Origin: Providencia rettgeri
Lineage (GTDB): Bacteria; Pseudomonadota; Gammaproteobacteria; Enterobacterales; Enterobacteriaceae
Assembly (NCBI RefSeq): GCF_023205015.1
Contig: NZ_CP096258.1
Coordinates: 3,720,001-3,784,000, forward strand
Length of the DNA stretch: 64,000 nt
Reading direction: 5' to 3'
In this document: piece after piece, positions 7,422 through 16,205 of the stretch
Layout of the letters: every line of letters starts with the position of its first letter
Position numbering within the stretch: position 1 is the stretch's first letter
The notes under the pieces: model-generated
Seen by the model: the letters and a program-made list of their open reading frames with translations, nothing else
Databases searched by the model: none
Told to the model about the DNA's origin: nothing
Translations under genes and position numbers: made by a program

Positions 7422-7451
7422 TGACGAGCACCGAATATAAAGAGGGCAACT

Positions 7452-8594
7452 ATGTACTATTCTCTAATCATCAAGCAAGCTAAGCGTATCGATGGCACCA
7501 TTATCGATATTCTCATCAAAGATGGAAAAATCGAAGCGGCAGGTCCTGAGTTAGCCTCCAACCAACAAGCTGACAAGATCATTGATCTCCAAGGCAAAAC
7601 CTATGTCAGCGCCGGATGGATTGATTCTCACGCACACTGTTTTGTTGAGTCGCCTATCTACTTCGATGACCCTGATTTAGCAGGAGCTGCTGGCGGAGTT
7701 ACCTCACTGGTTGATGCAGGTAGTGTCGGTGCTAATGATATAGATAAATTTTATCAGCTCACCCAGAAATCAAAAACGAATGTCTTTTCTCTACTGAATA
7801 TTTCGCGTATTGGCATCATTGCACAAAATGAACTGTCCGATATGAACAACATCAATGAAACCTGCTTTCAAGACGCTATCGAACGCCACTCAGGCTTTGT
7901 CGTTGGTATGAAAGCCCGTATGAGTAAAAGCGTGGTGGGTGAAAATGGCATTGCCCCACTGGTTAAAGCCAAAGAAATGCAAAAAAAACATCACCTTCCA
8001 CTCATGGTACACATTGGTAATAACCCACCTAATATCGATGAAGTCGCTGATTTACTGACGCGCGGCGATATCATCACTCACTGCTTTAACGGTAAGCCCA
8101 ATAAAATTTTAGGTGAAGATGGCTACCTAAAACCATCAATTGCTCGCGCCTTAGCACGCGGTGTCATATTAGATGTTGGCCACGGCGGTGAAAGTTTCAG
8201 CTTTAAAGTTGCCGAACAAGCCATGCGTATCGGCACTTATCCTGACATTATCAGTTCAGATATTTACCAGCGCAACCGCGTTAATGGCCCAGTTTATAGT
8301 CTCGCTTTTGTAATGACTAAATTTCTGTGTATGGGTTTTAGTGCGGAACAAGTGCTTCGCTGTGTGACCGAAAAAGCGGCCGATTTCTTATCTTTGCCAG
8401 CGAAAGGGTATTTAAGACCAGGCTTTGATGCCGATATTACCCTTTTTGACCTCAAAGAAGAGCAAACTGAGCTCACTGATGCAGAAGGCGAACAGCGTAT
8501 AGGCACACACCGCTTCGTACCGTTGGCCGCTATCGTTGGTGGAAAACACATTATTCATGCACAAGGTGAATCCGAACATGCAATCGATTTATGA
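7452..8594 (+). CDS. Amidohydrolase/deacetylase family metallohydrolase (EF_0837 type)
   Basis: 380-aa amidohydrolase-superfamily enzyme, cytosolic, with a full metal-binding set visible: His60 and His62 (DSHAHC), the probable carboxylated Lys154 (GMKAR), His187 (MVHIGN), His210 (ITHCFNG) and Asp270 (SSDIYQ). This points to a binuclear zinc centre as in dihydroorotase or N-acyl-amino-acid deacetylases. Database entries for the family often say dihydroorotase, but this context (transporter-like genes plus DgaE/DgaF enzymes) argues for deacylation or ring opening of an amino-sugar acid-like substrate. AGAGGG precedes the ATG. Its 3' end overlaps the next gene by 17 bp. Confidence 0.85.
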   Translation: MYYSLIIKQAKRIDGTIIDILIKDGKIEAAGPELASNQQADKIIDLQGKTYVSAGWIDSHAHCFVESPIYFDDPDLAGAAGGVTSLVDAGSVGANDIDKFYQLTQKSKTNVFSLLNISRIGIIAQNELSDMNNINETCFQDAIERHSGFVVGMKARMSKSVVGENGIAPLVKAKEMQKKHHLPLMVHIGNNPPNIDEVADLLTRGDIITHCFNGKPNKILGEDGYLKPSIARALARGVILDVGHGGESFSFKVAEQAMRIGTYPDIISSDIYQRNRVNGPVYSLAFVMTKFLCMGFSAEQVLRCVTEKAADFLSLPAKGYLRPGFDADITLFDLKEEQTELTDAEGEQRIGTHRFVPLAAIVGGKHIIHAQGESEHAIDL

Positions 8595-9690
8595 TAAGTA
8601 TCAGTTAAAACACGTTATTAATGCTTCTGGCCGCATGACAATTCTGGGTGTTTCAACACCAACGCCAGAAGTTGTCGAACGTGTTGCTTACGGTCTAAAT
8701 AATTACTTTGAAATTAAAGATTTAGTTAACAAAACTGGCGAATATATTGCGAGTTTATTAAACGTTGAAGCGGCAGTTGTTGTTTCCTGTGCATCTGCCG
8801 GTATTGCACAAGCTGTTGCAGCAGTGATTATAAAAGATGATGATGATTTACTGCTCAATTTGCATTCATCCGACAAAGTTGTTCCACGTGAAATTATTTT
8901 ACCTAAAGGCCATAACGTTAACTTTGGAGCCCCTGTCGACACAATGGTGAGCTTAGGTGGTGGTAAAGTGGTAGAAGCGGGTTTTGCTAATGAGTGCAAC
9001 GCAGCTCAATTAGCGGCAAAAATCACCCCCAATACTGCTGCTATTCTGTATATCAAATCGCACCATACCGTACAAAAAAGCATGCTAACGGTTGAACAAG
9101 CCGCCAAAGTGGCTCATGACCACCAGCTCCCCCTGATTGTTGATGCGGCCGCTGAAGAAGAACTCACGGCTTACTACCAAGCTGGTGGCGATATTGTGAT
9201 TTACAGTGGCGCAAAAGCGATTGAAGGCCCAACAAGCGGCCTTGTTATCGGTAAAAAGCAGTATGTTGAATGGGTCAAACGCCAAAGCCAAGGTATTGGC
9301 CGCGCGATGAAAGTGGGTAAAGAAGGTATTTTAGGTCTGACACTCGCTATCGAACAGTACCTGACTGCAACAAAAGAAACTGGCGCAGAGATGGTCAATC
9401 GAATGAGTAAATTCATCAGCGATTTGAATGCAATTAAAGGTATCTCCGCGCAAGTTGTCTGGGATGCTGCAGGTCGTGATATCGCCCGCACCGAAATTAG
9501 CTTTGATGAAAAAACGATAGGCAAAACCACTTACCAAATTATGGCTGAATTAAAGCAAGGTGATACCGCGATTTACTTCCGCGAATACAAAGCCAACGAA
9601 GGAAAAGTGGAAGCTGACATTCGCAGTGTTAGCACTGAGCAACTTGATGTTATTTCACAGAATATTCGTTTGTTAGTAGAAGGAATTTAA
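8578..9690 (+). CDS. DgaE-family PLP-dependent ammonia lyase
   Basis: 370-aa fold-type I PLP enzyme related to SelA and to D-glucosaminate-6-phosphate ammonia lyase (DgaE of Salmonella), which removes ammonia to yield 2-keto-3-deoxygluconate 6-phosphate. INASGRMTILGVSTPTPEV near the N-terminus is a family hallmark; Asp189 (IVDAAAEEE) and Lys213 (YSGAKAIEGPTSG) are the expected PLP-ring and Schiff-base residues. I chose the ATG at 8578, which has AAGGTG 9 nt upstream and aligns with the start of relatives; the frame is open for 14 more codons upstream. It overlaps the amidohydrolase gene. The exact substrate is unproven, so no gene symbol is given. Confidence 0.85.
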   Translation: MQSIYDKYQLKHVINASGRMTILGVSTPTPEVVERVAYGLNNYFEIKDLVNKTGEYIASLLNVEAAVVVSCASAGIAQAVAAVIIKDDDDLLLNLHSSDKVVPREIILPKGHNVNFGAPVDTMVSLGGGKVVEAGFANECNAAQLAAKITPNTAAILYIKSHHTVQKSMLTVEQAAKVAHDHQLPLIVDAAAEEELTAYYQAGGDIVIYSGAKAIEGPTSGLVIGKKQYVEWVKRQSQGIGRAMKVGKEGILGLTLAIEQYLTATKETGAEMVNRMSKFISDLNAIKGISAQVVWDAAGRDIARTEISFDEKTIGKTTYQIMAELKQGDTAIYFREYKANEGKVEADIRSVSTEQLDVISQNIRLLVEGI

Positions 9691-9691
9691 A

Positions 9692-10432
9692 ATGAAATTG
9701 TCACCAAATTTTTATCGTGACCGTGTGTGTTTAAACGTTCTGGCGGGCAGCCATCAAAATGCAAAAGATATCTATGCCGCCGCAGAAACCTTTGTTGTTG
9801 TTGGTGTTTTATCTAAAAATTACCCTGACTTAGAAAGCGCGATTGCGGATATGCGTATTTATGCCCAAGAAACGGATAATGCTTTATCGGTTGGTCTGGG
9901 TGCTGGCGATCCAAACCAATCAACCATGGTATCGTTGATTTCAAAAGAAGTGCAACCGCAGCACGTTAACCAAGTATTTACTGGCGCTCCAATTAGCCGT
10001 GCACTATTAGGCCAAAACGAAACCTTCGTGAATGCACTCATATCACCGACAGGCACAGTGGGTATGGTAAAAATTTCCACAGGCCCATTAAGTTCTCAAG
10101 CGCCAGAGGGCATTGTGCCGATTGAAACTGCCATTATGATGCTTAAAGACATGGGAGCTGATTCTGTTAAATTCTTTAATATGAAAGGGTTAACTTATAT
10201 TGAAGAATATAAAGCCATTGCCAAAGCGTGTGCTGAATTTGATTTTTCTTTAGAGCCTACAGGCGGTATTGATTTAGATAATTTTGCCGAAATATTGCAA
10301 ATTGCCCTCGATGCAGGTGTGAAGAAAATCATTCCTCATATTTATAGTTCAATCATTGATAAAGAATCGGGCAATACTCGCCCAGAAGATGTGCGTCAAT
10401 TATTGCAGATGGTTAAGCAAGCGGTTAATTGA
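9692..10432 (+). CDS. DgaF-family KDGP/KDPG aldolase-like protein (EF_0839 type)
   Basis: 246-aa TIM-barrel protein of the family that includes DgaF, which splits 2-keto-3-deoxygluconate 6-phosphate into pyruvate and glyceraldehyde 3-phosphate. Recognisable parts are SVKFFNMKGL (about 159-168, near the Schiff-base strand of KDPG aldolases) and EPTGGIDLDNF. It starts one base after the dgaE-like stop with AAGGA in front, and it ends the operon: a strong terminator lies about 80 bp downstream. Together with the previous two genes it gives a plausible path from an N-acyl amino-sugar acid derivative to central metabolism; this is inferred from families and order. Confidence 0.85.
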   Translation: MKLSPNFYRDRVCLNVLAGSHQNAKDIYAAAETFVVVGVLSKNYPDLESAIADMRIYAQETDNALSVGLGAGDPNQSTMVSLISKEVQPQHVNQVFTGAPISRALLGQNETFVNALISPTGTVGMVKISTGPLSSQAPEGIVPIETAIMMLKDMGADSVKFFNMKGLTYIEEYKAIAKACAEFDFSLEPTGGIDLDNFAEILQIALDAGVKKIIPHIYSSIIDKESGNTRPEDVRQLLQMVKQAVN

Positions 10433-10511
10433 TGCAGTAGTAAGTCGTAAATAAGAAAATAAATATAAGCGAAACGTTATAATATAAGTCATTGTCACAA
10501 TGACGAAACAA

Positions 10512-10551
10512 CAAATCCCCCTCTCATCAAGTGTGAGTGGGGGATTTTTTA
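10512..10551. terminator. Bidirectional terminator between the aldolase and ferredoxin genes
   Basis: Arms AAATCCCCC-T-CTCA and TGAG-T-GGGGGATTT, with a T-run on the + strand and an A-rich flank giving a short T-run on the other. It serves two convergent genes. Confidence 0.85.
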
Positions 10552-10558
10552 TTGTAAG

Positions 10559-11635
10559 TTAATGACCTATCATTCTTGCATTCGGTATAATATGAAACCA
10601 ATAATTATCAGGCACTGGGCTACCCCAAACGCCAAAATACATAGCAATTCCAATCGTTATAAATAAAATTGCCAAAGTTAAAATGGCCATTATCATGCCC
10701 GATAACCGAAATTGACGTTTTTTTGTTGGTACTTGCAATGAAAAATCTAACGTTGATGCAACAGGGCAAGATTCAACGCACGTCATACATCCCGTACATT
10801 CCACCGTTCTTACCGTAATTAACTTATCGACAGGTATCCGTGATGGGCAATTTTTGGCACATTTTCCGCAATCAATACAACTTTCCACATTTCGCCGAAT
10901 TTTAAATGGCGAAAATAACGAAAATAGCCCTAACAATGCACCATAAGGACATAAATAACGGCACCAAGCGTTACGAATAAACAAACTTGCCACCACTAAA
11001 ACGACCACAGTGATAAGCGCAAACAAGCTAATATAGCGAAAGAAATCCAACATTTTTACGTCAATAATGATCCCATAAGGGGACATCATAAAATATTGGA
11101 TCATCTGCGCAGACATGGAAAATGCAATATAAAGAAAGAAACCTAATAACAAATATTTTAGGCCTCTTAAAGGGATATCGAGCCATTTAGGTAAACTGAT
11201 TTGGTTTTGATAACGAAAGAGTTTTTTCCCTAACTTACCTGTGTACTCTGATATTGTGCCAATCGGGCACATCCATGAACAAAATGCTTTTTTGAACAGC
11301 AAGCTAATCATGATAAAAGAAACTAAAAGAAACATTGATGCCGCATGAATGACCGGAAAGCTGCCTGTTTCCAACGTATATTTTAAATTCATTAACCCAG
11401 CAATCGGCAGCCAGCCTTCAATCCCTCCCGGACGAGGAAGATAAAGTGTTGCCCCACCCGTTTCGTAGTAACGAACCCAATAATAGAAAGTAATACCGAT
11501 GTAAAGGTTAATTGCTAACAGTGTTATCTGTACAAATTTCCGCCAAGTTGACGCGTTTCGCCAATCATTCCAAGGAAGCTTTCCTCCTGTTGTACCGGGG
11601 CGGCGTTGGTACCTTATACGTGGTTTTTCTATCAT
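10559..11635 (-). CDS. Membrane-bound 4Fe-4S ferredoxin-type protein (NapH/YccM/CcoG-like)
   Basis: About 358-aa membrane protein with several hydrophobic helices and cysteine motifs: CSWMCP and CRYLCP, typical of NapH/NosR/RdxA-type membrane proteins, then two 4Fe-4S motifs, CIDCGKCAKNCP and CTGCMTCVESCP. Such proteins pass electrons between the quinone pool and periplasmic or cytosolic partners; the partner here is not identified. E. coli YccM is the nearest relative I recall. I prefer the start at 11635 (MIEKPRIRYQRR), preceded by AAGAG; an upstream ATG at 11656 would be almost at the predicted transcription start. A near-perfect FNR box upstream suggests anaerobic induction. Confidence 0.8.
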   Translation of the reverse strand: MIEKPRIRYQRRPGTTGGKLPWNDWRNASTWRKFVQITLLAINLYIGITFYYWVRYYETGGATLYLPRPGGIEGWLPIAGLMNLKYTLETGSFPVIHAASMFLLVSFIMISLLFKKAFCSWMCPIGTISEYTGKLGKKLFRYQNQISLPKWLDIPLRGLKYLLLGFFLYIAFSMSAQMIQYFMMSPYGIIIDVKMLDFFRYISLFALITVVVLVVASLFIRNAWCRYLCPYGALLGLFSLFSPFKIRRNVESCIDCGKCAKNCPSRIPVDKLITVRTVECTGCMTCVESCPVASTLDFSLQVPTKKRQFRLSGMIMAILTLAILFITIGIAMYFGVWGSPVPDNYWFHIIPNARMIGH

Positions 11636-11673
11636 GTCCGCACATCTCTTTAACATGCATTATAAATACCACT

Positions 11674-11714
11674 ATTGTAATTACATATTCACATAGCATA
11701 TTGATTTGCATCAG
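11674..11714 (-). promoter_or_regulatory. FNR-dependent promoter candidate
   Basis: TTGAT-TTGC-ATCAG at 11701-11714 matches the FNR consensus (TTGAT-N4-ATCAA) at 9 of 10 positions. On the minus strand, TACAAT at 11679-11674 is a good -10 box. With a start near 11667, the site is centred at about -41, the standard position for activation by FNR. Confidence 0.65.
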
Positions 11715-11818
11715 AGGGTTGTGATCTTGATGATTTGATACTTTGATACTTTGATGCAGCGAATGGTGAAGACAAACAAGATAAGTATTTTGATATTAAA
11801 TAAAAAGATTATGATTTT

Positions 11819-11936
11819 TTCTAAATAATTCGAGTTGTGCCACGGCGGCAAAATGAGGAAATCCCTAGGAGCATACACCAGTATGTGACTAGGGTTGACG
11901 AATGAAGCCAACACAGGCACAGCTTGAAGTATGACG
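11819..11936. repeat. ERIC element 3
   Basis: About 118 bp: TCTAAATAATTCGAGTTG, core ATCCCTAGGAGCATACACCA / TATGTGACTAGGGTTG, GAAGCCAACACAGGCACAGC and TTGAAGTATGACG. Its right end directly touches the T-run that ends rnpB. Confidence 0.9.
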
Positions 11937-11940
11937 AAAA

Positions 11941-12314
<374 letters not shown>

Positions 12315-12321
12315 GCGGCGA

Positions 12322-12327
12322 ATTATA
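12322..12327 (-). promoter_or_regulatory. rnpB -10 box
   Basis: Perfect TATAAT on the minus strand, followed by a GC-rich discriminator (TCGCCGC) and the RNA 5' end 8 nt downstream, as at stringently controlled stable-RNA promoters. The -35 hexamer is unclear. Confidence 0.7.
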
Positions 12328-12408
12328 GGCACTTTACTGAGTCTTGTACAGACTCTAACGACTTTCATTTACCACTTATATAAATGAACTCGTCTATTTG
12401 CTCAATAA

Positions 12409-13281
12409 TCATTCATCAGCTTGATTATCAAGCATCAATTTATACAACATATTTTTCTTGAGACCATAAATTTCAGCCGTGATTGCAGCCGCTTTTTTCG
12501 GTGGTAACTCTTTTTGCAACAAATTCAAGGTGCGAACTACGTCCGGTGAAATTGCAGAATCATCTTCAGGCTTCTTATACCCTTCAACAATTAACACCAT
12601 TTCGCCGCGGTGACGATTCTCATCTTCTTTTACCCAAGCGAGCAACTCCCCTACGGGGCGGCCTTCAATGGACTCCCATGTTTTAGTGATTTCTCGCGCT
12701 AAAACAACATGGCGCTCCGGTCCCCAGACTTCCACCATATCTGCTAAACTGTCTAACAAACGGTGGGTTGATTCATAGAAAATCAGCGTGCGAGTTTCTT
12801 GTTCGAGTGATTGTAAAACATCTTTGCGACCTTTTGTTTTTGCGGGTAAAAATCCTTCATAACAAAAACGGTCTGAGGGCAAACCTGCGGCAGATAGCGC
12901 AGTAATAGCAGCACAAGGCCCCGGTAAAGGTACAACTCGAATACCCGCTTCGCGGCAACGATTGACGAGATGATAACCCGGATCATTAATTAAAGGTGTA
13001 CCCGCATCGGAGACTAATGCGATACTATCGCCTTGTTGAAGTCGACTAATTAATTGATCTGCCTTTTGCTGTTCATTATGATCATGCAGAGCAAACAATC
13101 GTGCATTTATCGCAAAATTCTGTAATAGAATGCCTGAATGCCGAGTGTCCTCTGCAGCAATAAGGTCAACATGTTTAAGAACATCCAACGCGCGTTGCGT
13201 GATATCCCTCATATTACCAATTGGGGTAGGAACGATATACAGCGTGGATGCCATAACCACAGCTTGATTAGGTTGGTTCAT
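12409..13281 (-). CDS. rsmI: 16S rRNA C1402 ribose 2'-O-methyltransferase RsmI
   Basis: 290-aa SAM-dependent tetrapyrrole-methylase-fold enzyme that methylates the 2'-O of C1402 in 16S rRNA, in the decoding centre. Near-identical to E. coli RsmI (YraL) through [40 protein letters not shown] and [21 protein letters not shown] start at the ATG at 13281; the frame extends to a TTG four codons upstream. Divergent from lpoA with a 61-bp gap, as in E. coli. Confidence 0.95.
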   Translation of the reverse strand: MNQPNQAVVMASTLYIVPTPIGNMRDITQRALDVLKHVDLIAAEDTRHSGILLQNFAINARLFALHDHNEQQKADQLISRLQQGDSIALVSDAGTPLINDPGYHLVNRCREAGIRVVPLPGPCAAITALSAAGLPSDRFCYEGFLPAKTKGRKDVLQSLEQETRTLIFYESTHRLLDSLADMVEVWGPERHVVLAREITKTWESIEGRPVGELLAWVKEDENRHRGEMVLIVEGYKKPEDDSAISPDVVRTLNLLQKELPPKKAAAITAEIYGLKKNMLYKLMLDNQADE

Positions 13282-13342
13282 TGTTTCATCCAAATAGCCG
13301 GTTTAAAATTAAGCAATTGAAAAATACACCATTGGATACAGT

Positions 13343-15070
13343 ATGCGTCCTTCAATTTTTTTGCATTTGAAAAAAGGGTTAATGTGCACAGCGATGCTGT
13401 CCACATTTGCACTGTCAGGGTGCCAAATTGTCTCGGAATATTTTCCGTCAACCCAAAAAACACCTGAGCAAAGCACATCTGATAATGCTAGCCGTTACCA
13501 AGCAATCATCGATGCTGCACAAGGTAAGCCTTCAATGGAGGCGATACGCGCCTACATTAGCCAGGAACCTTTATTAAAAACAGCCGCTGAGCGCCAAGCG
13601 AATATTGATGGGTTATGGCAGATGTTAACACAGTTAACGCCAGAACAAATTCATGGCGTTGGCGCCGATGAAAATATTCTCCAAGGCTGGATCGATCTTT
13701 TAGATATTTATCAAAACAACCGTGATGACGCCGATGCCTTACTCGCAGGCTATAACGACTGGAAAATGCGTTACTCCAATAACCCTGCGGTGACGACAAC
13801 GCCGACTCTTTTGCAGCAAGCCATGATACCTCAAGTGGGTAAAACCCCTAAGATTGCTTTATTTTTACCCATGAGTGGCCAAGGGCAAGTATTTGGCCAA
13901 GCGATTATGCAAGGCTTTATGGATGCACAAAAAGGCCTGCCTGAAGGATCAACGCCTCAACCTACCGTAACACCACCCAGTAGTGGAAATGATGTCCTCG
14001 ACCAAATTTATGAACAAGTCGCGGCAACAACAGGTAATGCCCCTACTGCTAGCGATAGCGATGTAGTAGCATCCGCTTTGCGTATCGATGCAGCCCCTGT
14101 GAACACCCAAAGCGTCAAGGTGTTTGATACGACAAACAAGCAAATGCCTGCGCTTATTGAGCAAGCAAAAAATGAAGGCTTTAATCTCATTGTTGGGCCA
14201 TTACTAAAAAGCGATGTTCAAACCATTACCCAAATGGGCGCCCCTATTAGTGTACTCGCGCTCAATGAACTTGATGCGAACCAATTACAGCCTCGCCCAA
14301 ATCTTTGCTATTTTTCATTATCACCAGAAGATGAAGCACAAAATGCAGCGGCTTACATGAAAGCTGAAGGCAAGCAAATGCCATTAGTATTAGTTCCCGC
14401 GAATGCTTTTGGTGATAGAATAGCCAAAGCCTTTGCCCAAGGGTGGCAAGAAAATGGGGGGGGAACCGTTTTAATGCAAACCTTTGGCTCCGTTCCTTCT
14501 TTAAAAGAATCAATTAATCGTGGGGCCGGTATCCGTATGACTGGAACGCCAGTGAATAACGGTACACTGCCGATAGATACACAATCAGTAGATACGCAAT
14601 CGATAGAGCCACAATATATCGATTCAACCGGTGCGATTGACGGCGTTTATATTGTCGCTACTCGTGATGAGCTCACCTTAATCAAACCAATGATTGAAAT
14701 GGCAATTAGCTCTCGTTCCCGCCCAGCCCTTTATACAAGTTCCCGTAGCAACCAAGCTGGTTCTGGTGCTGACTACCGATTTGAAATGGATGGCGTTAAA
14801 TTTAGCGAAATCCCTTTACTCGCAGGTGCAAACAATAACTTACGTAAACAGGCCCAACAAACGCTGAATAATGATTACTCTTTATTTCGTTTATATGCCA
14901 TGGGTATTGATGCATGGTCTTTAGCCAACAATTATGACAAGCTGCAACAATCTGGGCAATTTCGTATCAATGGTGCATCCGGGACCTTAAGCACAACACC
15001 AAACTGTGTGGTGTACCGTGAATTACCTTGGCTACAATTTAAACAAGGTCAAGTGGTTTCGGCGCAATAG
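13343..15070 (+). CDS. lpoA: Penicillin-binding protein activator LpoA
   Basis: Outer-membrane lipoprotein, 575 aa, that spans the periplasm to activate PBP1A. The lipobox LSGC (Cys27) ends a signal peptide; an N-terminal TPR-like helical domain precedes a periplasmic-binding-like C-terminal domain (KIALFLPMSGQGQVFGQAIMQGF, about 165-187). It is about 100 residues shorter than the E. coli protein, with the linker regions reduced. Oddities: an 8-G run at 14456-14463 within the codons for Asn-Gly-Gly-Gly, and a 15-bp imperfect triple repeat (14576-14620). The protein reads through intact. Confidence 0.92.
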   Translation: MRPSIFLHLKKGLMCTAMLSTFALSGCQIVSEYFPSTQKTPEQSTSDNASRYQAIIDAAQGKPSMEAIRAYISQEPLLKTAAERQANIDGLWQMLTQLTPEQIHGVGADENILQGWIDLLDIYQNNRDDADALLAGYNDWKMRYSNNPAVTTTPTLLQQAMIPQVGKTPKIALFLPMSGQGQVFGQAIMQGFMDAQKGLPEGSTPQPTVTPPSSGNDVLDQIYEQVAATTGNAPTASDSDVVASALRIDAAPVNTQSVKVFDTTNKQMPALIEQAKNEGFNLIVGPLLKSDVQTITQMGAPISVLALNELDANQLQPRPNLCYFSLSPEDEAQNAAAYMKAEGKQMPLVLVPANAFGDRIAKAFAQGWQENGGGTVLMQTFGSVPSLKESINRGAGIRMTGTPVNNGTLPIDTQSVDTQSIEPQYIDSTGAIDGVYIVATRDELTLIKPMIEMAISSRSRPALYTSSRSNQAGSGADYRFEMDGVKFSEIPLLAGANNNLRKQAQQTLNNDYSLFRLYAMGIDAWSLANNYDKLQQSGQFRINGASGTLSTTPNCVVYRELPWLQFKQGQVVSAQ

Positions 15071-15109
15071 GGCCATTCAATATTTCATTTTTTTTCAGAC
15101 AAGGACGTC

Positions 15110-15490
15110 ATGAAAATTATGCCAAAAGCCATACAATGGTTAACAGGCCGGTACTATGAGAACCGAGTGCTCGCTTTCTTGAAACAACAAGGATTAACAT
15201 TTGTCGAACGTAATGCAAGGAACCGAGGTGGAGAAATCGACCTCATTATGCGAGATAATACAGGTTGGGTATTTGTTGAAGTTCGTTTTCGCAAAAATTG
15301 TGACTATGGCGATGCACTTTTATCAGTAAACTGGCACAAACGTCGAAAACTATTAGCGGCTGCCAAATTTTGGCTCGCACAAAGACAAGAAAGCTTTGAA
15401 ACCAGCTCATGCCGTTTTGATATCTGTGCCATCACGGGAGACCAATTTGACTGGTTACAAAATGCATTCAACGAAAATGATGTTTATTAA
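15110..15490 (+). CDS. yraN: UPF0102 family protein YraN
   Basis: 126-aa cytosolic protein of the UPF0102 family with an endonuclease-like (Holliday-junction resolvase-type) fold; the motif GGEIDLIMRD...VFVEVRFR (about 42-65) has the acidic residues of that fold. Biochemical function is not settled. AAGGA lies 4 nt before the ATG. It sits 39 bp after lpoA in the conserved lpoA-yraN-diaA-dolP order. Confidence 0.9.
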   Translation: MKIMPKAIQWLTGRYYENRVLAFLKQQGLTFVERNARNRGGEIDLIMRDNTGWVFVEVRFRKNCDYGDALLSVNWHKRRKLLAAAKFWLAQRQESFETSSCRFDICAITGDQFDWLQNAFNENDVY

Positions 15491-15605
15491 CAGATAAGAT
15501 AGTCAGCTTTATACTCTGATCATGCAGTCAACAACGCTATAGTTCAAATATAATGGCAATGCACAAAATGATTTGAATTATATCGAGGCGACAAAGGAAA
15601 AACTC

Positions 15606-16196
15606 GTGCTAGACCGAATAAAAGTTTGCTTTACTGAAAGCATCCAAACTCAAATAGCAGCCGCTGAAGCGCTGCCTGATGCCATTTCTAGAGCCGCCAT
15701 GATGATGGTTCAGTCTTTACTCAATGGCAACAAAATTTTATGTTGTGGTAATGGCGCTTCCGCTGCTACGGCACAACGCTTTGCGGCGAGTATGATCCAT
15801 CGCTTTGAAACCGAGCGCCCCAGCTTACCCGCTTTAGCACTTAATACCGATAATGCCGTGTTAACTGCCATTTCGGGTAGTAAGCAACCTTCTGAAATTT
15901 ATGCGAAACAAGTTAGAGCACTAGGTCAACATGGCGATGTTTTGATGGCGATTTCAACTCATGGTAATAGCAGTGATATTATTAAAGCTGTTGAAGCTGC
16001 AGTCACTAGAGACATGACAATTGTCGCCTTAACAGGCTATGACGGAGGGGAACTCGCGGGTTTACTTGGCCCCCAAGATGTTGAAATTCGCATTCCATCC
16101 CAACGAAGTGTTCGAATTCAAGAAGTTCATCTTCTTACTGTAAACTGTCTGTGTGACCTCATAGATAATACTCTTTTCCCACATCAGGACGATTAA
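15606..16196 (+). CDS. diaA: DnaA initiator-associating protein DiaA
   Basis: 196-aa SIS-domain protein that binds DnaA and promotes its assembly at oriC, helping timely replication initiation. [20 protein letters not shown] and the C-terminal [20 protein letters not shown] are almost the same as in E. coli DiaA. The start is the GTG at 15606: it gives exactly the E. coli length, has AAAGGA upstream, and the alignment to E. coli begins there. The frame is open for 11 more codons upstream. Confidence 0.94.
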   Translation: MLDRIKVCFTESIQTQIAAAEALPDAISRAAMMMVQSLLNGNKILCCGNGASAATAQRFAASMIHRFETERPSLPALALNTDNAVLTAISGSKQPSEIYAKQVRALGQHGDVLMAISTHGNSSDIIKAVEAAVTRDMTIVALTGYDGGELAGLLGPQDVEIRIPSQRSVRIQEVHLLTVNCLCDLIDNTLFPHQDD

Positions 16197-16205
16197 GGAG
16201 ACAAA

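Larger units (their letters stand above)
11636..11940. other. Intergenic region between ferredoxin gene and rnpB
   Basis: Holds the ferredoxin promoter with its FNR box, a short tandem repeat of TTTGATAC (about 11725-11747), and ERIC element 3 next to the rnpB terminator. No gene is supported. Confidence 0.7.

Noticed and set aside
7219..7430. Possible insertion-sequence remnant
   Set aside because: The repeated segments match ERIC, a non-coding repeat; there is no transposase or longer terminal repeat.
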